From SR-FBR-E99 sp963732365 (GTDB taxonomy: Bacteria > Bacteroidota > Bacteroidia > Bacteroidales > VadinHA17), in contig CAVSZC010000005.1 of the NCBI GenBank assembly GCA_963732365.1, positions 992,001-1,056,000 of the forward strand: a stretch of DNA of 64,000 bases. Reading direction: 5' to 3'. Under the pieces are notes generated by a model that had not been told where the DNA came from, made no database searches, and saw only the letters and a list, made by a program, of their open reading frames with translations. This document shows, piece by piece, positions 9,616 to 21,644 of the stretch. The translations under genes were made by a program, and so were the position numbers. Position 1 is the stretch's first letter. Each line of letters opens with the position of its first letter.

Positions 9616-10122
9616 CTATTCTACCAGTCTGGCCTGGAATGCCGCCCTGTAGGCATAAACCTTGCCCTGGTTATTGTAGAGTTCATAGCCGAATACCACA
9701 GATTTTGTGACTTTCTCCAGCCGGTTATAGGCAGGGTAGTAAAACCAATCCTCTGTAAATGACAGCTTCCCGATCCTGGAACGGTCATCATTGAACTCCT
9801 TCTCTGTCTTCCTAATGTCATCCGCTGAAAGAGCCTCGCCGGTGTGATAATCATATACGGTAAGTGAGCCGTTGTAGATACGGTCAAAGATGCTGTTGAT
9901 CATTGCATCTCCCTGGTAACCCATGACCTTCTCAGTCTCCCAGGGGTCACCATCGGGATCAGGTCTGACGATTACCTCGGTTACAATGTCACGCGCTATG
10001 ATAACCGCTCCTTCCGGGGCGCTCTCTGTTCCGGCCGCCGGTTTTTCTCCTGCATCGGGTTTCTGCCCTCTGCACGAAACAATCAATGCGGCAATAATGA
10101 TGGCTGTAAATGCGGTTTTCAT
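9616..10122 (-). CDS. Small lipoprotein, unknown function (weak GldN/PorN-like pattern)
   Basis: 168 residues beginning with a lipoprotein signal peptide (MKTAFTAIIIAALIVSC, Cys17). After a Pro/Ala/Glu-rich spacer the chain has a compact domain with INSIFDRIYNGSLTVYD, LSADDIRK and LSFTEDWFYYP. The order of an N(S/G)-x-L-x-x-YD loop, a DI(R/K) turn and an (K/T)EDWF(F/Y) strand reminds me of the C-terminal half of GldN/PorN of the type IX secretion machinery, but the protein is much shorter and I would not name it so. It is the last gene of a minus-strand operon, 14 nt after pyrC. Confidence 0.6.
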   Translation of the reverse strand: MKTAFTAIIIAALIVSCRGQKPDAGEKPAAGTESAPEGAVIIARDIVTEVIVRPDPDGDPWETEKVMGYQGDAMINSIFDRIYNGSLTVYDYHTGEALSADDIRKTEKEFNDDRSRIGKLSFTEDWFYYPAYNRLEKVTKSVVFGYELYNNQGKVYAYRAAFQARLVE

Positions 10123-10136
10123 ACCCGGACCCGGTT

Positions 10137-11480
10137 TTATCTTTCAAAAATGAGCATCTCACCTGATCTGCTGCCGGTCAGAACACCCTGCTGTACTACC
10201 GGTATGCCGTTGACTATCGTTGTCATCACCCTGCTCCTGAATGTCGTTCCCTCCAGCGGAGACCAGCCGCACTTGTATAATATATTGTCTTTGGCTACTG
10301 TCCACGGCGAATCCGGATTTACCAGCACCATGTCGGCTTTATATCCCGGGCGGATGAAGCCTCTCCTGCTGATACTGAAGACAACTGCCGGGTTATGACA
10401 CATTTTTCTTACTACGAGCTCAGGGGTAAACAGGCCTCTGTGGCACAGCTCGAGCATCATGACAAGTGAGTGCTGAATTATGGGGGCTCCTGAAGGTGCC
10501 CTGAAATAGGGCTCTGATTTTTCTGCCAGGGTATGCGGAGCATGGTCGGTGGCGATGATATCTATCTTACCTTCAGTTACTGCCCTGACAAGGGCCTCGC
10601 GGTCAGAGGCCTTCCTGATCGCAGGGTTCCATTTGATGAGGTTCCCCTTCTCAGCATAGAAGGAATCATCAAACCACAGGTGGTGAACGCAAACCTCTCC
10701 TATAATATGTTTCACAGATGGGTCATGGCCCGGTGTCAGCAATCCTGTCTCCTCGGCGGTTGAAAGGTGCAGAAGGTGAAGCTTCGTGCCGCACCTCTTT
10801 GCGCGTGCAACGGCAGATGAGGAAGAGGAATAGCATGCCTCACGGCTTCTTATCAAAGGATGGTATGAGGGATCAATGTCATCACCGTACTCCTCCCTGT
10901 AGGCTGCCATATTCCTTCGTATGATCTGTTCGTCTTCACAATGGCATGCCACCGGCAGTTTCCTGATGCTGAATATTCTGTCAAGAGACTCTTCGTTCTC
11001 AATCAGCATATTGCCTGTCGATGCCCCGAGGAACAGCTTGAACCCCGGCACTCTGGCCGGATCAGCCTTTGCCAGTTCTCCGGCATTGCTGTCAGTGGCG
11101 CCGATATAAAAGGAATAGTTGATTACTGACCTTTCAGCGGCAAGCCTGTTCTTATTCTCCCACTCTGAAATTGACACAGTCTGAGGGACAGTGTTCGGCA
11201 TCTCCATGAAGGAAGTCACCCCTCCGGCGGCGGCTGCGGCGCTCTCACTGGCAATATCGGCCTTATGCGTCAGCCCGGGCTCCCTGAAGTGGACATGATC
11301 ATCAATGATCCCCGGCAGAAGCCATAGCCCTGTCGCATCGATTACCTGAACATCACTGGCTGCAGGAGCCTCGCCGGGAGGGTAGATGCCAGCTATCGTG
11401 TCTCCGGAGATAAGAAGGTCAGCCTCTTTTCTATTCTCTTCATTTATCAGAACTGCGTTTCTGATCAGGATCTGGTTCAT
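10137..11480 (-). CDS. pyrC: Dihydroorotase (class I type)
   Basis: 447 residues. It closes carbamoyl aspartate to dihydroorotate in pyrimidine synthesis. Zinc ligands are seen in DHVHFREPGL (H62, H64), the substrate loop EMPNT follows, HCEDE lies near 180 and ATDHAPHTL near 311, all in the order of the class I (PyrC/AllB-like) amidohydrolases. Length and motif FREPG favour dihydroorotase over allantoinase. It is 27 nt downstream of the mannosyltransferase gene and 14 nt upstream of the lipoprotein gene. pyrF, another pyrimidine gene, is elsewhere in the window (40104). Confidence 0.93.
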   Translation of the reverse strand: MNQILIRNAVLINEENRKEADLLISGDTIAGIYPPGEAPAASDVQVIDATGLWLLPGIIDDHVHFREPGLTHKADIASESAAAAAGGVTSFMEMPNTVPQTVSISEWENKNRLAAERSVINYSFYIGATDSNAGELAKADPARVPGFKLFLGASTGNMLIENEESLDRIFSIRKLPVACHCEDEQIIRRNMAAYREEYGDDIDPSYHPLIRSREACYSSSSSAVARAKRCGTKLHLLHLSTAEETGLLTPGHDPSVKHIIGEVCVHHLWFDDSFYAEKGNLIKWNPAIRKASDREALVRAVTEGKIDIIATDHAPHTLAEKSEPYFRAPSGAPIIQHSLVMMLELCHRGLFTPELVVRKMCHNPAVVFSISRRGFIRPGYKADMVLVNPDSPWTVAKDNILYKCGWSPLEGTTFRSRVMTTIVNGIPVVQQGVLTGSRSGEMLIFER

Positions 11481-11507
11481 ATTACTGCTGTTTGGCTGTT
11501 GCCCCTG

Positions 11508-12242
11508 TTACTCCTTTATCCTCCGGGGCTTGCGGAAGAGGCTGATGATCTTCATTCGCAGCACTCCCCAGAGTGCCTCATTGAAGATCCCTCCTGTCAT
11601 CTTCGATGTACCCTCCTTCCGGTCAGTGAAAATGATAGGAATTTCCACTATCCTGTAGCCCAGGATCCAGGCAGTGAACTTCATTTCAATCTGAAATCCG
11701 TACCCTACCGATTTGATATGACCGGGGTTGATGCTTCTGAGTACCTCACGGCGGTAGCATTTGAATCCTGCCGTGGTATCCTTGATGTGCATACCGGTTA
11801 TTACCCTTACATATATTGATGCGATATACGACATCAGTACCCTTCCCAGCGGCCAGTTGACGACGTTGACACCAGAGATGTACCTTGACCCGATGGCAAG
11901 GTCAGCGCCGTCACGGTCACAGGCCTCAAAGAGCCTGACAAGGTCATCGGGGTTATGCGAGAAGTCGGCATCCATCTCGAAGATATACTTGTAGTCACGC
12001 TGCAGAGCCCAGTCGAAGCCTGCAATATAGGCCCTGCCAAGGCCCATCTTACCGGGTCGTTCAACGAGGTGCAGGTTAGGGAAGGCAGGCATCATCTCCT
12101 TCACCAGTGTGCCGGTGCCGTCAGGTGAATTGTCATCGATGACAAGTATGTCGAACGGAACGGGGAGGGAGGAGATGGCTTCTACCAGCCGGGTGATATT
12201 CTCCTTCTCATTATATGTAGGTATGATTACAAGGTTGGCCAT
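11508..12242 (-). CDS. Polyprenol-phosphate mannosyltransferase-like GT2 (DPM1 family)
   Basis: 244 residues, soluble single-domain GT-A fold. It starts IIPTYNEKENI, then DDNSPDGTG (residues 36-44) and the DADFSHNP catalytic DxD-type motif near 88-95. AGFKCYRREVL and a C-terminal FTDRKEGTSKM are also characteristic of dolichol/polyprenol-phosphate mannose synthases. The reaction is transfer of a hexose from a nucleotide sugar to a polyprenyl phosphate at the cytoplasmic face of the inner membrane, supplying a lipid-linked donor for protein or glycan glycosylation. First gene of the operon with pyrC. The exact sugar (mannose or glucose) is inferred from family. Confidence 0.9.
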   Translation of the reverse strand: MANLVIIPTYNEKENITRLVEAISSLPVPFDILVIDDNSPDGTGTLVKEMMPAFPNLHLVERPGKMGLGRAYIAGFDWALQRDYKYIFEMDADFSHNPDDLVRLFEACDRDGADLAIGSRYISGVNVVNWPLGRVLMSYIASIYVRVITGMHIKDTTAGFKCYRREVLRSINPGHIKSVGYGFQIEMKFTAWILGYRIVEIPIIFTDRKEGTSKMTGGIFNEALWGVLRMKIISLFRKPRRIKE

Positions 12243-12388
12243 GGTGGGAATTGATGATGCGAATTTAATTTATTTTTTATTAAGGTCAGACATTTTCATA
12301 ATTGCCTCTGGCTCATCCCCGGGTAAGGGTTTCGAAGTGTTGATGAGGTGTCCGGCAGATGGGAATGATAAATTATTTTCGAAAATAT

Positions 12389-12419
12389 TTTGCATGTTAA
12401 AATGTAACCATTAATTTTG
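12389..12419 (+). promoter_or_regulatory. Promoter of the tRNA-Ile / tRNA-Ala unit
   Basis: TTTG at 12389-12392 and TAATTTTG at 12412-12419 are separated by 19 bp, a textbook Bacteroidota promoter. Transcription would start near 12426, about 47 nt before the mature tRNA-Ile. Confidence 0.7.
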
Positions 12420-12472
12420 CCACCCCAAATGATTTATAAATCATTGGATGTTCTTTATAGTGTGCGCTTATC

Positions 12473-12546
12473 AGTCCCATAGCTCAGTTGGTTAGAGCGC
12501 TACACTGATAATGTAGAGGTCCCCAGTTCAACTCTGGGTGGGACTA
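12473..12546 (+). tRNA. tRNA-Ile (anticodon GAT)
   Basis: 74 nt folding into a complete cloverleaf: acceptor AGTCCCA with TGGGACT, T arm CCCAG/CTGGG around TTCAACT, and anticodon loop CTGATAA carrying GAT at 12507-12509. The discriminator base is A and CCA is not encoded. In many bacteria this tRNA, paired with tRNA-Ala(TGC), lies in the 16S-23S spacer; here the pair is about 3.3 kb upstream of 16S. Confidence 0.97.
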
Positions 12547-12621
12547 CCGGGATTTTCGATTGTCGATTGTCGAATTGCGATTTAAATCGCAAATTGCAAA
12601 TCGCAAATCGCAAATTACATC
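12547..12621. repeat. Heptad repeat patch, AAATCGC family, between the two tRNAs
   Basis: The 75-bp gap between the tRNA genes is built almost wholly of 7-bp units. There are two copies of GATTGTC-like units (12558-12572), then an inverted GCGATTTAAATCGC, then AAATCGC, AAATTGC, AAATCGC, AAATCGC. Related patches occur at 15309-15336 and, in inverted orientation, at 38742-38768. Confidence 0.85.
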
Positions 12622-12695
12622 GGGGAATTAGCTCAGTTGGCCAGAGCACCTGCCTTGCACGCAGGGGGTCAAGGGTTCGACTCCCTTATTCTCCA
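12622..12695 (+). tRNA. tRNA-Ala (anticodon TGC)
   Basis: 74 nt cloverleaf: acceptor GGGGAAT with ATTCTCC, T arm AAGGG/CCCTT around TTCGACT, anticodon stem CCTGC/GCAGG with loop CTTGCAC, anticodon TGC at 12656-12658. CCA is not encoded. It follows tRNA-Ile by 75 bp of repeat and is followed by a hairpin terminator, so the two tRNAs are a separate transcription unit from the rRNA genes. Confidence 0.97.
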
Positions 12696-12701
12696 CCTTC
12701 G

Positions 12702-12749
12702 CCCGCCATAGCTCCGAATTCATTTGGAGCGACGGCGGGTTTTTCTTTT
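12702..12749 (+). terminator. Rho-independent terminator of the tRNA unit
   Basis: CCCGCC (12702-12707) pairs with GGCGGG (12734-12739). An inner GCTCC/GGAGC stem lies inside it, and TTTTTCTTTT follows directly. This separates tRNA transcription from the downstream TIR gene. Confidence 0.85.
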
Positions 12750-12798
12750 ATAAGCAGATATGGTTTGAATAGGTCGGGTGGGCTTTGGCGGGCAATGC

Positions 12799-12898
12799 TT
12801 GCCCCTTGCTCCTTGCTCCTTGCTCCTTGCTCCTTGCTCCTTGCCCCATGCCCCTTGCCCCATGCCCCTTGCTCCTTGCTCCCTGCCCCCCTGCCCCC
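12799..12898. repeat. Heptad array, TTGCTCC family (about 14 units)
   Basis: About 14 consecutive 7-bp units: TTGCCCC, then five TTGCTCC, then alternating TTGCCCC / ATGCCCC, two TTGCTCC, and CTGCCCC variants. It is preceded by the 16-mer GGCGGGCAATGCTTGC (12787-12802), which also starts the array at 15417. Seven-bp units keep all frames partly open, which creates spurious ORFs. The array ends at the -33 TTG of the TIR-gene promoter. Confidence 0.9.
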
Positions 12899-12900
12899 GC

Positions 12901-12931
12901 TTGACTTTAATTGATTAATAGCTTAAATTTG
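12901..12931 (+). promoter_or_regulatory. Promoter of the TIR-TPR gene
   Basis: TTG at 12901-12903, 20 bp, then TAAATTTG at 12924-12931. The start would be near 12938, leaving a leader of about 40 nt before the ATG at 12979. The -33 TTG directly abuts the heptad array. Confidence 0.65.
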
Positions 12932-12978
12932 ATTGATATTCAGACAGTACGGGAAAATTCTTTAAATGAACATATACC

Positions 12979-15180
12979 ATGGCAAGCATTATTCCTGGTT
13001 ACGAGTATGACATCTTCATAAGCTATCGTCAGAAAGACAACAAATATGACGGCTGGGTCACAGAGTTCGTCGATAATCTGAAAAGAGAACTTGACGCAAC
13101 TTTCAAGGAAGATGTCTCAATTTATTTTGATGAAAATCCTTCCGACGGGCTGCTTGAGATCCATAATGTGGATAAAAGCCTGGAGGCAAAGCTTAAATCA
13201 CTGATTTTTATTCCGGTGATCTCTCAGACATACTGTGACCCGAAAAGCTTTGCCTGGCAGAACGAGTTTGTAGCATTCAACAGGCTGGCGGCCGGAGATC
13301 AGCTGGGAAGAGACATTAAACTGGCGAGCGGAAATGTATGCAGCAGGATTATCCCTGTCAGGATACATGACCTGGATCCGTCGGATACTGAGCTTATTGA
13401 AAAAGAGACAGCAAGCAGGCTGCGTTGTATCGACTTCATCTACAGTGCTTCCGGAGTGAACCGCCCGCTTACCCCGTCTGACAACCCTGACAAGAACCTG
13501 CACAAAACTTTTTATCGCGATCAGATCAACAAGGTGGCCAATACTGTAAAGGAGATAATCTACAGCCTCCATCCTGACGAAAAGAAGAGAGCAACCAGAA
13601 CTTATCAGACAAGAGAGCAGGCGGATCACGCAGAAGTACATAAGCGTTTCGTTGGGCAGGTACCTGTCCGGGACAGAGCCGTATGGACCAGGTTCCTCAT
13701 TCTGCCCTTGCTGACTGCGGCCGTTCTTGCAATCCTGTTGTTTATCTATCCGGGATGGCTCAACAAGTCGAAAACCGAAACCGCCGGAGGCGGCAAGGCA
13801 GGAAAAGCAATCGCCATACTGCCTGTCACGAACCTCACCGGCAATCCTGAACTTGCCTGGATCCCCATGACAATCCATGATGACATTATAGGTCCTTTAA
13901 ACACCATAGGTGGTCTGATTGTACGACCCAAGCAGTCGACAATGCAGTTCAGCAACAGCGAAGAGTCAGTCAGGCAGATTGCCAGAAAGCTCAGCGTCAG
14001 CCATATTGTTGAATCATCGGTCAAGGGTACCGAAGATAATCTTCGTGTCGAAATACGGCTTGTGGAAGCATTTCCGGAAGAGAGGTATGTCTGGAGTTCT
14101 TCCTTTAACCTGCCCTGGAAGGAGCTGGCAAGCATATACCCTGAAATACTTAACCATATCCTCGATGGCATAAAGGTGAAACCTTCAGCTCAGGAGGAGG
14201 CGTTTATCTCAGGAAAGAAGATTGTGGATCCCGAGCTTATTAAAGCCTGTGCACGGGGCGAATATTATATGAGTCAGTTAACACCGGAAGGATTCGAGAT
14301 GGGTATCAGGTATCTTAATGATGCCATAGCTCTTGATCCGGCCAATCCCCTTCCTTATCTTAAACTTGCCATAGGATATACCGAAGGCGGTCATGCCGCA
14401 GGCTTGGGGGCGGAAGCCGCCAACAGGGCGAAGGCTTACGCCATGAAGGCTCTTGAGCTCGATTCTACCCTGGCTGATGCCCATGTAGTGCTTGCAACAA
14501 GATACCTGTACACCGAATGGGATTTCGCCAGAGCCGGATATCACTTAGAACGTGCAATGGAACTGAACCACAACAGTTCAACAGCCTATACACATTACGG
14601 ATGGTTTCTTACCCTCTCGGGAAATCTTGATGGTGCGACAAGAGCCATGAGGAAAGCCATTGAGATAGACCCCACCGATCCGCTGATGCAGGGTTACCTG
14701 GCCTGGCTCTACCTGTGGATGGGTCATTACCAGGAAGCTATCCCCGAAGCAGATAAAACTCTCCAGATAGATCCCAACTATACTATGGCTTATTATGTGA
14801 AGGGGTCGGCATATGCTGAGCTGGGAAGGTTTATTGAAGCTATCGAAACTCATAATAAGGGAATGGAGATTGACAGTTCTTTTGTCGTAGGGCTTGGAGT
14901 TACATATGCCAGGGCAGGCCAGAAAGAGAAGGCGCTGCAGGTTGCATCAGGAATGGAGAAGAATCTGCACTCTTGGAACGTATGGGGACTTGCCGAGGTT
15001 TACGCCGCGCTGGGAGATAAGGGGAAGGCCATCTATTACCTGGAGGAGGCCTACAGGATGAGGCAGGATTTCATTCCCTGGATAAGATATGATTATAATC
15101 TTAGACTCTTAAGGGACGATCCCCGGTTTAAGGATATAGTGAGCAGGCTCAACCTTCCGGAGGGATATCACGAACAGTAG
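12979..15180 (+). CDS. TIR domain - transmembrane - TolB/FlgO-like - TPR protein
   Basis: 733 residues in four parts. (1) A TIR domain, about 1-200: it opens YDIFISYRQKDNKYDGWV, has IFIPVISQTYCD, and carries FAWQNEF with E96 where TIR NADases have their catalytic glutamate. (2) One membrane helix at about 236-257. (3) About 277-400, a TolB-N/FlgO-like module opening AIAILPVTNLTGNPELAW. (4) From about 420 to the end, TPR units such as AIALDPANPLPYLKLAIGY and AIEIDPTDPLMQGYLAWLY, then a C-terminal YNLRLLRDDPRF tail. TIR domains cleave NAD+ or act as protein-protein adaptors. The layout suggests a cytoplasmic TIR output coupled to a periplasmic TolB/TPR sensor, which is inference. It is a single gene between the tRNA pair and the rRNA operon, flanked on both sides by heptad repeats. 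No partner defence genes are visible. Confidence 0.85.
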   Translation: MASIIPGYEYDIFISYRQKDNKYDGWVTEFVDNLKRELDATFKEDVSIYFDENPSDGLLEIHNVDKSLEAKLKSLIFIPVISQTYCDPKSFAWQNEFVAFNRLAAGDQLGRDIKLASGNVCSRIIPVRIHDLDPSDTELIEKETASRLRCIDFIYSASGVNRPLTPSDNPDKNLHKTFYRDQINKVANTVKEIIYSLHPDEKKRATRTYQTREQADHAEVHKRFVGQVPVRDRAVWTRFLILPLLTAAVLAILLFIYPGWLNKSKTETAGGGKAGKAIAILPVTNLTGNPELAWIPMTIHDDIIGPLNTIGGLIVRPKQSTMQFSNSEESVRQIARKLSVSHIVESSVKGTEDNLRVEIRLVEAFPEERYVWSSSFNLPWKELASIYPEILNHILDGIKVKPSAQEEAFISGKKIVDPELIKACARGEYYMSQLTPEGFEMGIRYLNDAIALDPANPLPYLKLAIGYTEGGHAAGLGAEAANRAKAYAMKALELDSTLADAHVVLATRYLYTEWDFARAGYHLERAMELNHNSSTAYTHYGWFLTLSGNLDGATRAMRKAIEIDPTDPLMQGYLAWLYLWMGHYQEAIPEADKTLQIDPNYTMAYYVKGSAYAELGRFIEAIETHNKGMEIDSSFVVGLGVTYARAGQKEKALQVASGMEKNLHSWNVWGLAEVYAALGDKGKAIYYLEEAYRMRQDFIPWIRYDYNLRLLRDDPRFKDIVSRLNLPEGYHEQ

Positions 15181-15540
15181 CCAGGACCTTGTGAAGTCTG
15201 AAGCTCGAGTCTAGTCGGTCTTCGGTCTTCCGGTCTTCTTCCGTCCTCTGCCCCTGCTCCCAGCCTACGCCTCCCTTCGACCGGGTCAGGGACCGGCTCC
15301 GGCGGGCATTCGCAAATCGCAAATCGCAAATCGCACATTCTCCTTGCCCCCTGCCCCATGCCTCCCGCCTTCGCCACCCTTCGGCAGGCTCAGGGACCGG
15401 TTTCGGCGGGCAATGCTTGCTCCTTGCTCCTTGCTCCTTGCTCCTTCCCCTTGCTCCTTGCTCCTTGCCCCTTGCTCTCTACCCCTTGCCATACATATAT
15501 AATATATAGGGGAAGAGAGAGTGGCAGGAAAAATAAAATA
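15181..15540. repeat. Repeat patchwork downstream of the TIR gene
   Basis: No gene is credible here. The stretch holds three CGCAAAT units (15309-15336), a short TTGCCCC run (15341-15360) and a 23-bp direct repeat (15286-15308 and 15390-15412, one or two mismatches, containing CAGGGACCGG and CGGCGGGCA). It also holds a second TTGCTCC heptad array (15417-15489) introduced by the same 16-mer, GGCGGGCAATGCTTGC, that introduces the array at 12799. The array has one 6-bp unit (TTCCCC) and degenerates at its end. Confidence 0.85.
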
Positions 15541-15556
15541 AAAAAAACTGCAATAA

Positions 15557-15587
15557 TTTGTTTTATTAAAATCATTGCATATCTTTG
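15557..15587 (+). promoter_or_regulatory. rRNA operon promoter P1
   Basis: TTTG at 15557-15560, 19 bp, TATCTTTG at 15580-15587 followed by CACCC. It lies in an A/T-rich stretch (15531-15580) that could act as an UP-like element. About 300 nt upstream of 16S. Confidence 0.75.
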
Positions 15588-15703
15588 CACCCGCTTTTGA
15601 AGAAAAGCATGTTCCCTGAAAGAGTAGGATTGACAGATTGGACTTAAGGAATTGCCCCGGAAAAGCGGGGGAATAAAAAAAGTGAAGAAACTTTTGAAAA
15701 AAG

Positions 15704-15734
15704 TTTGGTAGAGAGAAAAAGTTCAGTATCTTTG
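15704..15734 (+). promoter_or_regulatory. rRNA operon promoter P2
   Basis: TTTG at 15704-15707, 19 bp, TATCTTTG at 15727-15734 followed by TCACCCC. Same spacing and nearly the same -7 and start region as P1, giving tandem promoters. The leader to 16S is about 150 nt. Confidence 0.75.
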
Positions 15735-15762
15735 TCACCCCAAGATTTTAAATCGGGGAAAA

Positions 15763-15771
15763 GTTCTTTGA
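15763..15771 (+). promoter_or_regulatory. boxA-like antitermination element, rrn leader
   Basis: GTTCTTTGA in the leader just after P2. The same nonamer recurs in the 16S-23S spacer at 17579-17587. It resembles the boxA core (GCTCTTTAA) bound by NusB-S10, and its position before each large rRNA fits antitermination. The role is inferred from similarity and position. Confidence 0.55.
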
Positions 15772-15891
15772 ATTAATGATGAAGTAGTAGCACACAGGCG
15801 AGAGAGATACTCGCCAAAAACCTAGCGATTTTGTTTGAGTTTTTGAAGAGACCGGATTGATCTTCAAGAGATATTTAAGAAATGAAATATT

Positions 15892-17419
<1,528 letters not shown>

Positions 17420-17658
17420 GGAGATGATCAAAACGGTATATCATTTCGCCTGTGACTACTTCATTTTTAAAAATATTGGTCTTAAGTCCAAAAGTCTAAA
17501 GTCCAAAGGTCAGTAAAATGACCTTCAGACCCTCAGACCTTCAGACCCTCAGACCTTTCCGCCACAAGGCGGAAAAACGTTCTTTGACATACTGGTTTTA
17601 AGAGAAGATATCAAATTTGATAAATTTTTGAATTGTAAGATTAATAAGAGATTACTCA
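17420..17658. other. 16S-23S internal transcribed spacer, without tRNA
   Basis: 239 bp with no tRNA. It holds AAGTCCAAAAGTCTAAAGTC-type repeats (17484-17509), two tandem copies of the 16-mer CCTTCAGACCCTCAGA (17522-17537 and 17538-17553), a CCGCC/GGCGG hairpin at 17560-17573 and a boxA-like GTTCTTTGA at 17579-17587. The last 70 bp lead into 23S. Confidence 0.85.
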
Positions 17659-20561
<2,903 letters not shown>

Positions 20562-20613
20562 GTGGTATCTTATTAATTTTACAGTTAAACCAGTATGTCA
20601 CGATATTTAAAGT

Positions 20614-20730
<117 letters not shown>

Positions 20731-20739
20731 TTACATCAA

Positions 20740-20770
20740 AAGCCCTTAGAGAAATCTAAGGGCTTTTTTG
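20740..20770 (+). terminator. rRNA operon terminator
   Basis: AGCCCTTAGA (20741-20750) pairs with TCTAAGGGCT (20755-20764) and is followed by TTTTTT. Strong intrinsic terminator right behind 5S. Confidence 0.92.
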
Positions 20771-20830
20771 TTGTTTCATAGTGATCCCGGTTTTCATGAA
20801 TATTGTTTAATTTACCATTCATTTGCAGAA

Positions 20831-21523
20831 ATGATTACCATCAGACAGACATATTCATTTGAAAACCTCCTCCCCTCTCTGCTGACCGTGGAGGAGACAA
20901 TGGGCTATAAACCGGGGGAAACCCCGGAACCGGTCATCCATATTGCTGCCCAGGTGCTTGAAGAGCTCTCCGGCAGGCACGAGGCAAGATCAGAATACAA
21001 AATATTTGATGATATCTCCTTTAACCAGACAGAACATACCCTCAGAATAGAAAATAAGATATTCAATATCCAAAAGATCATTTTCGGCCAGATGAAAAAA
21101 GCCGCCAGTGCGGCTCTGTTCATCTGCACAGCAGGTGAAGTGACAGGAGCCAGGAGCAGGTCGCTGATGCAGTCGGGCGATCTCCTCAAGGGCTACATCT
21201 TCGACCTGATCGGGTCAATAGTGGTCGAGTCGGCGGCAGATATGATGCAGAAGGAACTGAAGGAGAGAATGGCTGCCGAAGGTTATAATATTACCAACAG
21301 GTTCAGTCCGGGATATTGCGGGTGGAACGTCTCTGACCAACATAATCTATTCAGTTTCTTCCCGGATAACTTTTGCAGAATTACCCTCACACCATCGGCA
21401 TTGATGTCACCGGTTAAGTCTGTCAGCGGCATTATAGGAATAGGAAGTGCAGTACGTTATGCCCCGTATCAGTGCAGATTATGTGATGACAAAAACTGCC
21501 TGTACCGCAAAAAAAGCTCCTGA
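20831..21523 (+). CDS. Stand-alone methionine-synthase activation-domain protein
   Basis: About 230 residues from the ATG at 20831; an upstream in-frame extension to 20768 would begin in the rRNA terminator and is rejected. The chain resembles the C-terminal AdoMet-binding activation domain of B12-dependent methionine synthase. That domain normally binds AdoMet for reductive remethylation of cob(II)alamin. Key stretches are RFSPGYCGWNVSDQ (equivalent of the RxxPGY motif), FRITLTPSALMSPVKSVSG-like text and a C-terminal CxxCx4C (C-R-L-C-D-D-K-N-C). As a separate polypeptide it may reactivate a methionine synthase or another corrinoid protein encoded elsewhere. No other B12 gene is in the window. 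Confidence 0.72.
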   Translation: MITIRQTYSFENLLPSLLTVEETMGYKPGETPEPVIHIAAQVLEELSGRHEARSEYKIFDDISFNQTEHTLRIENKIFNIQKIIFGQMKKAASAALFICTAGEVTGARSRSLMQSGDLLKGYIFDLIGSIVVESAADMMQKELKERMAAEGYNITNRFSPGYCGWNVSDQHNLFSFFPDNFCRITLTPSALMSPVKSVSGIIGIGSAVRYAPYQCRLCDDKNCLYRKKSS

Positions 21524-21644
21524 ATCAAAACCGCCTGTCAGGTCAGGGCAGACGATGACAGAACACCCTTTATTAACCATTCATAGAGATAATATTGTAC
21601 ATTTATACACCTGAAAACCACTCTGTAATTAAAAGAATATTACC

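Noticed and set aside
12567..12914. 115-codon frame covering tRNA-Ala and the heptad array
   Set aside because: It runs through a tRNA gene and its C-terminus (LLAPCSLLLAPC...) is only the translated 7-bp repeat.
13198..13878. 226-codon antisense frame inside the TIR gene
   Set aside because: The plus-strand frame has recognisable TIR and membrane segments; the antisense frame has none.
12799..15489. CRISPR array
   Set aside because: The repeats are 7 bp, back to back, with no spacers of constant size and no cas genes.
12473..15540. Integrative element inserted at a tRNA gene
   Set aside because: No integrase, no duplicated tRNA 3' end and no element-type genes; only one gene and short repeats are seen.
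15286..15738. 150-codon minus-strand frame downstream of the TIR gene
   Set aside because: It spans repeats and both rRNA promoters; its content is low-complexity repeat text.
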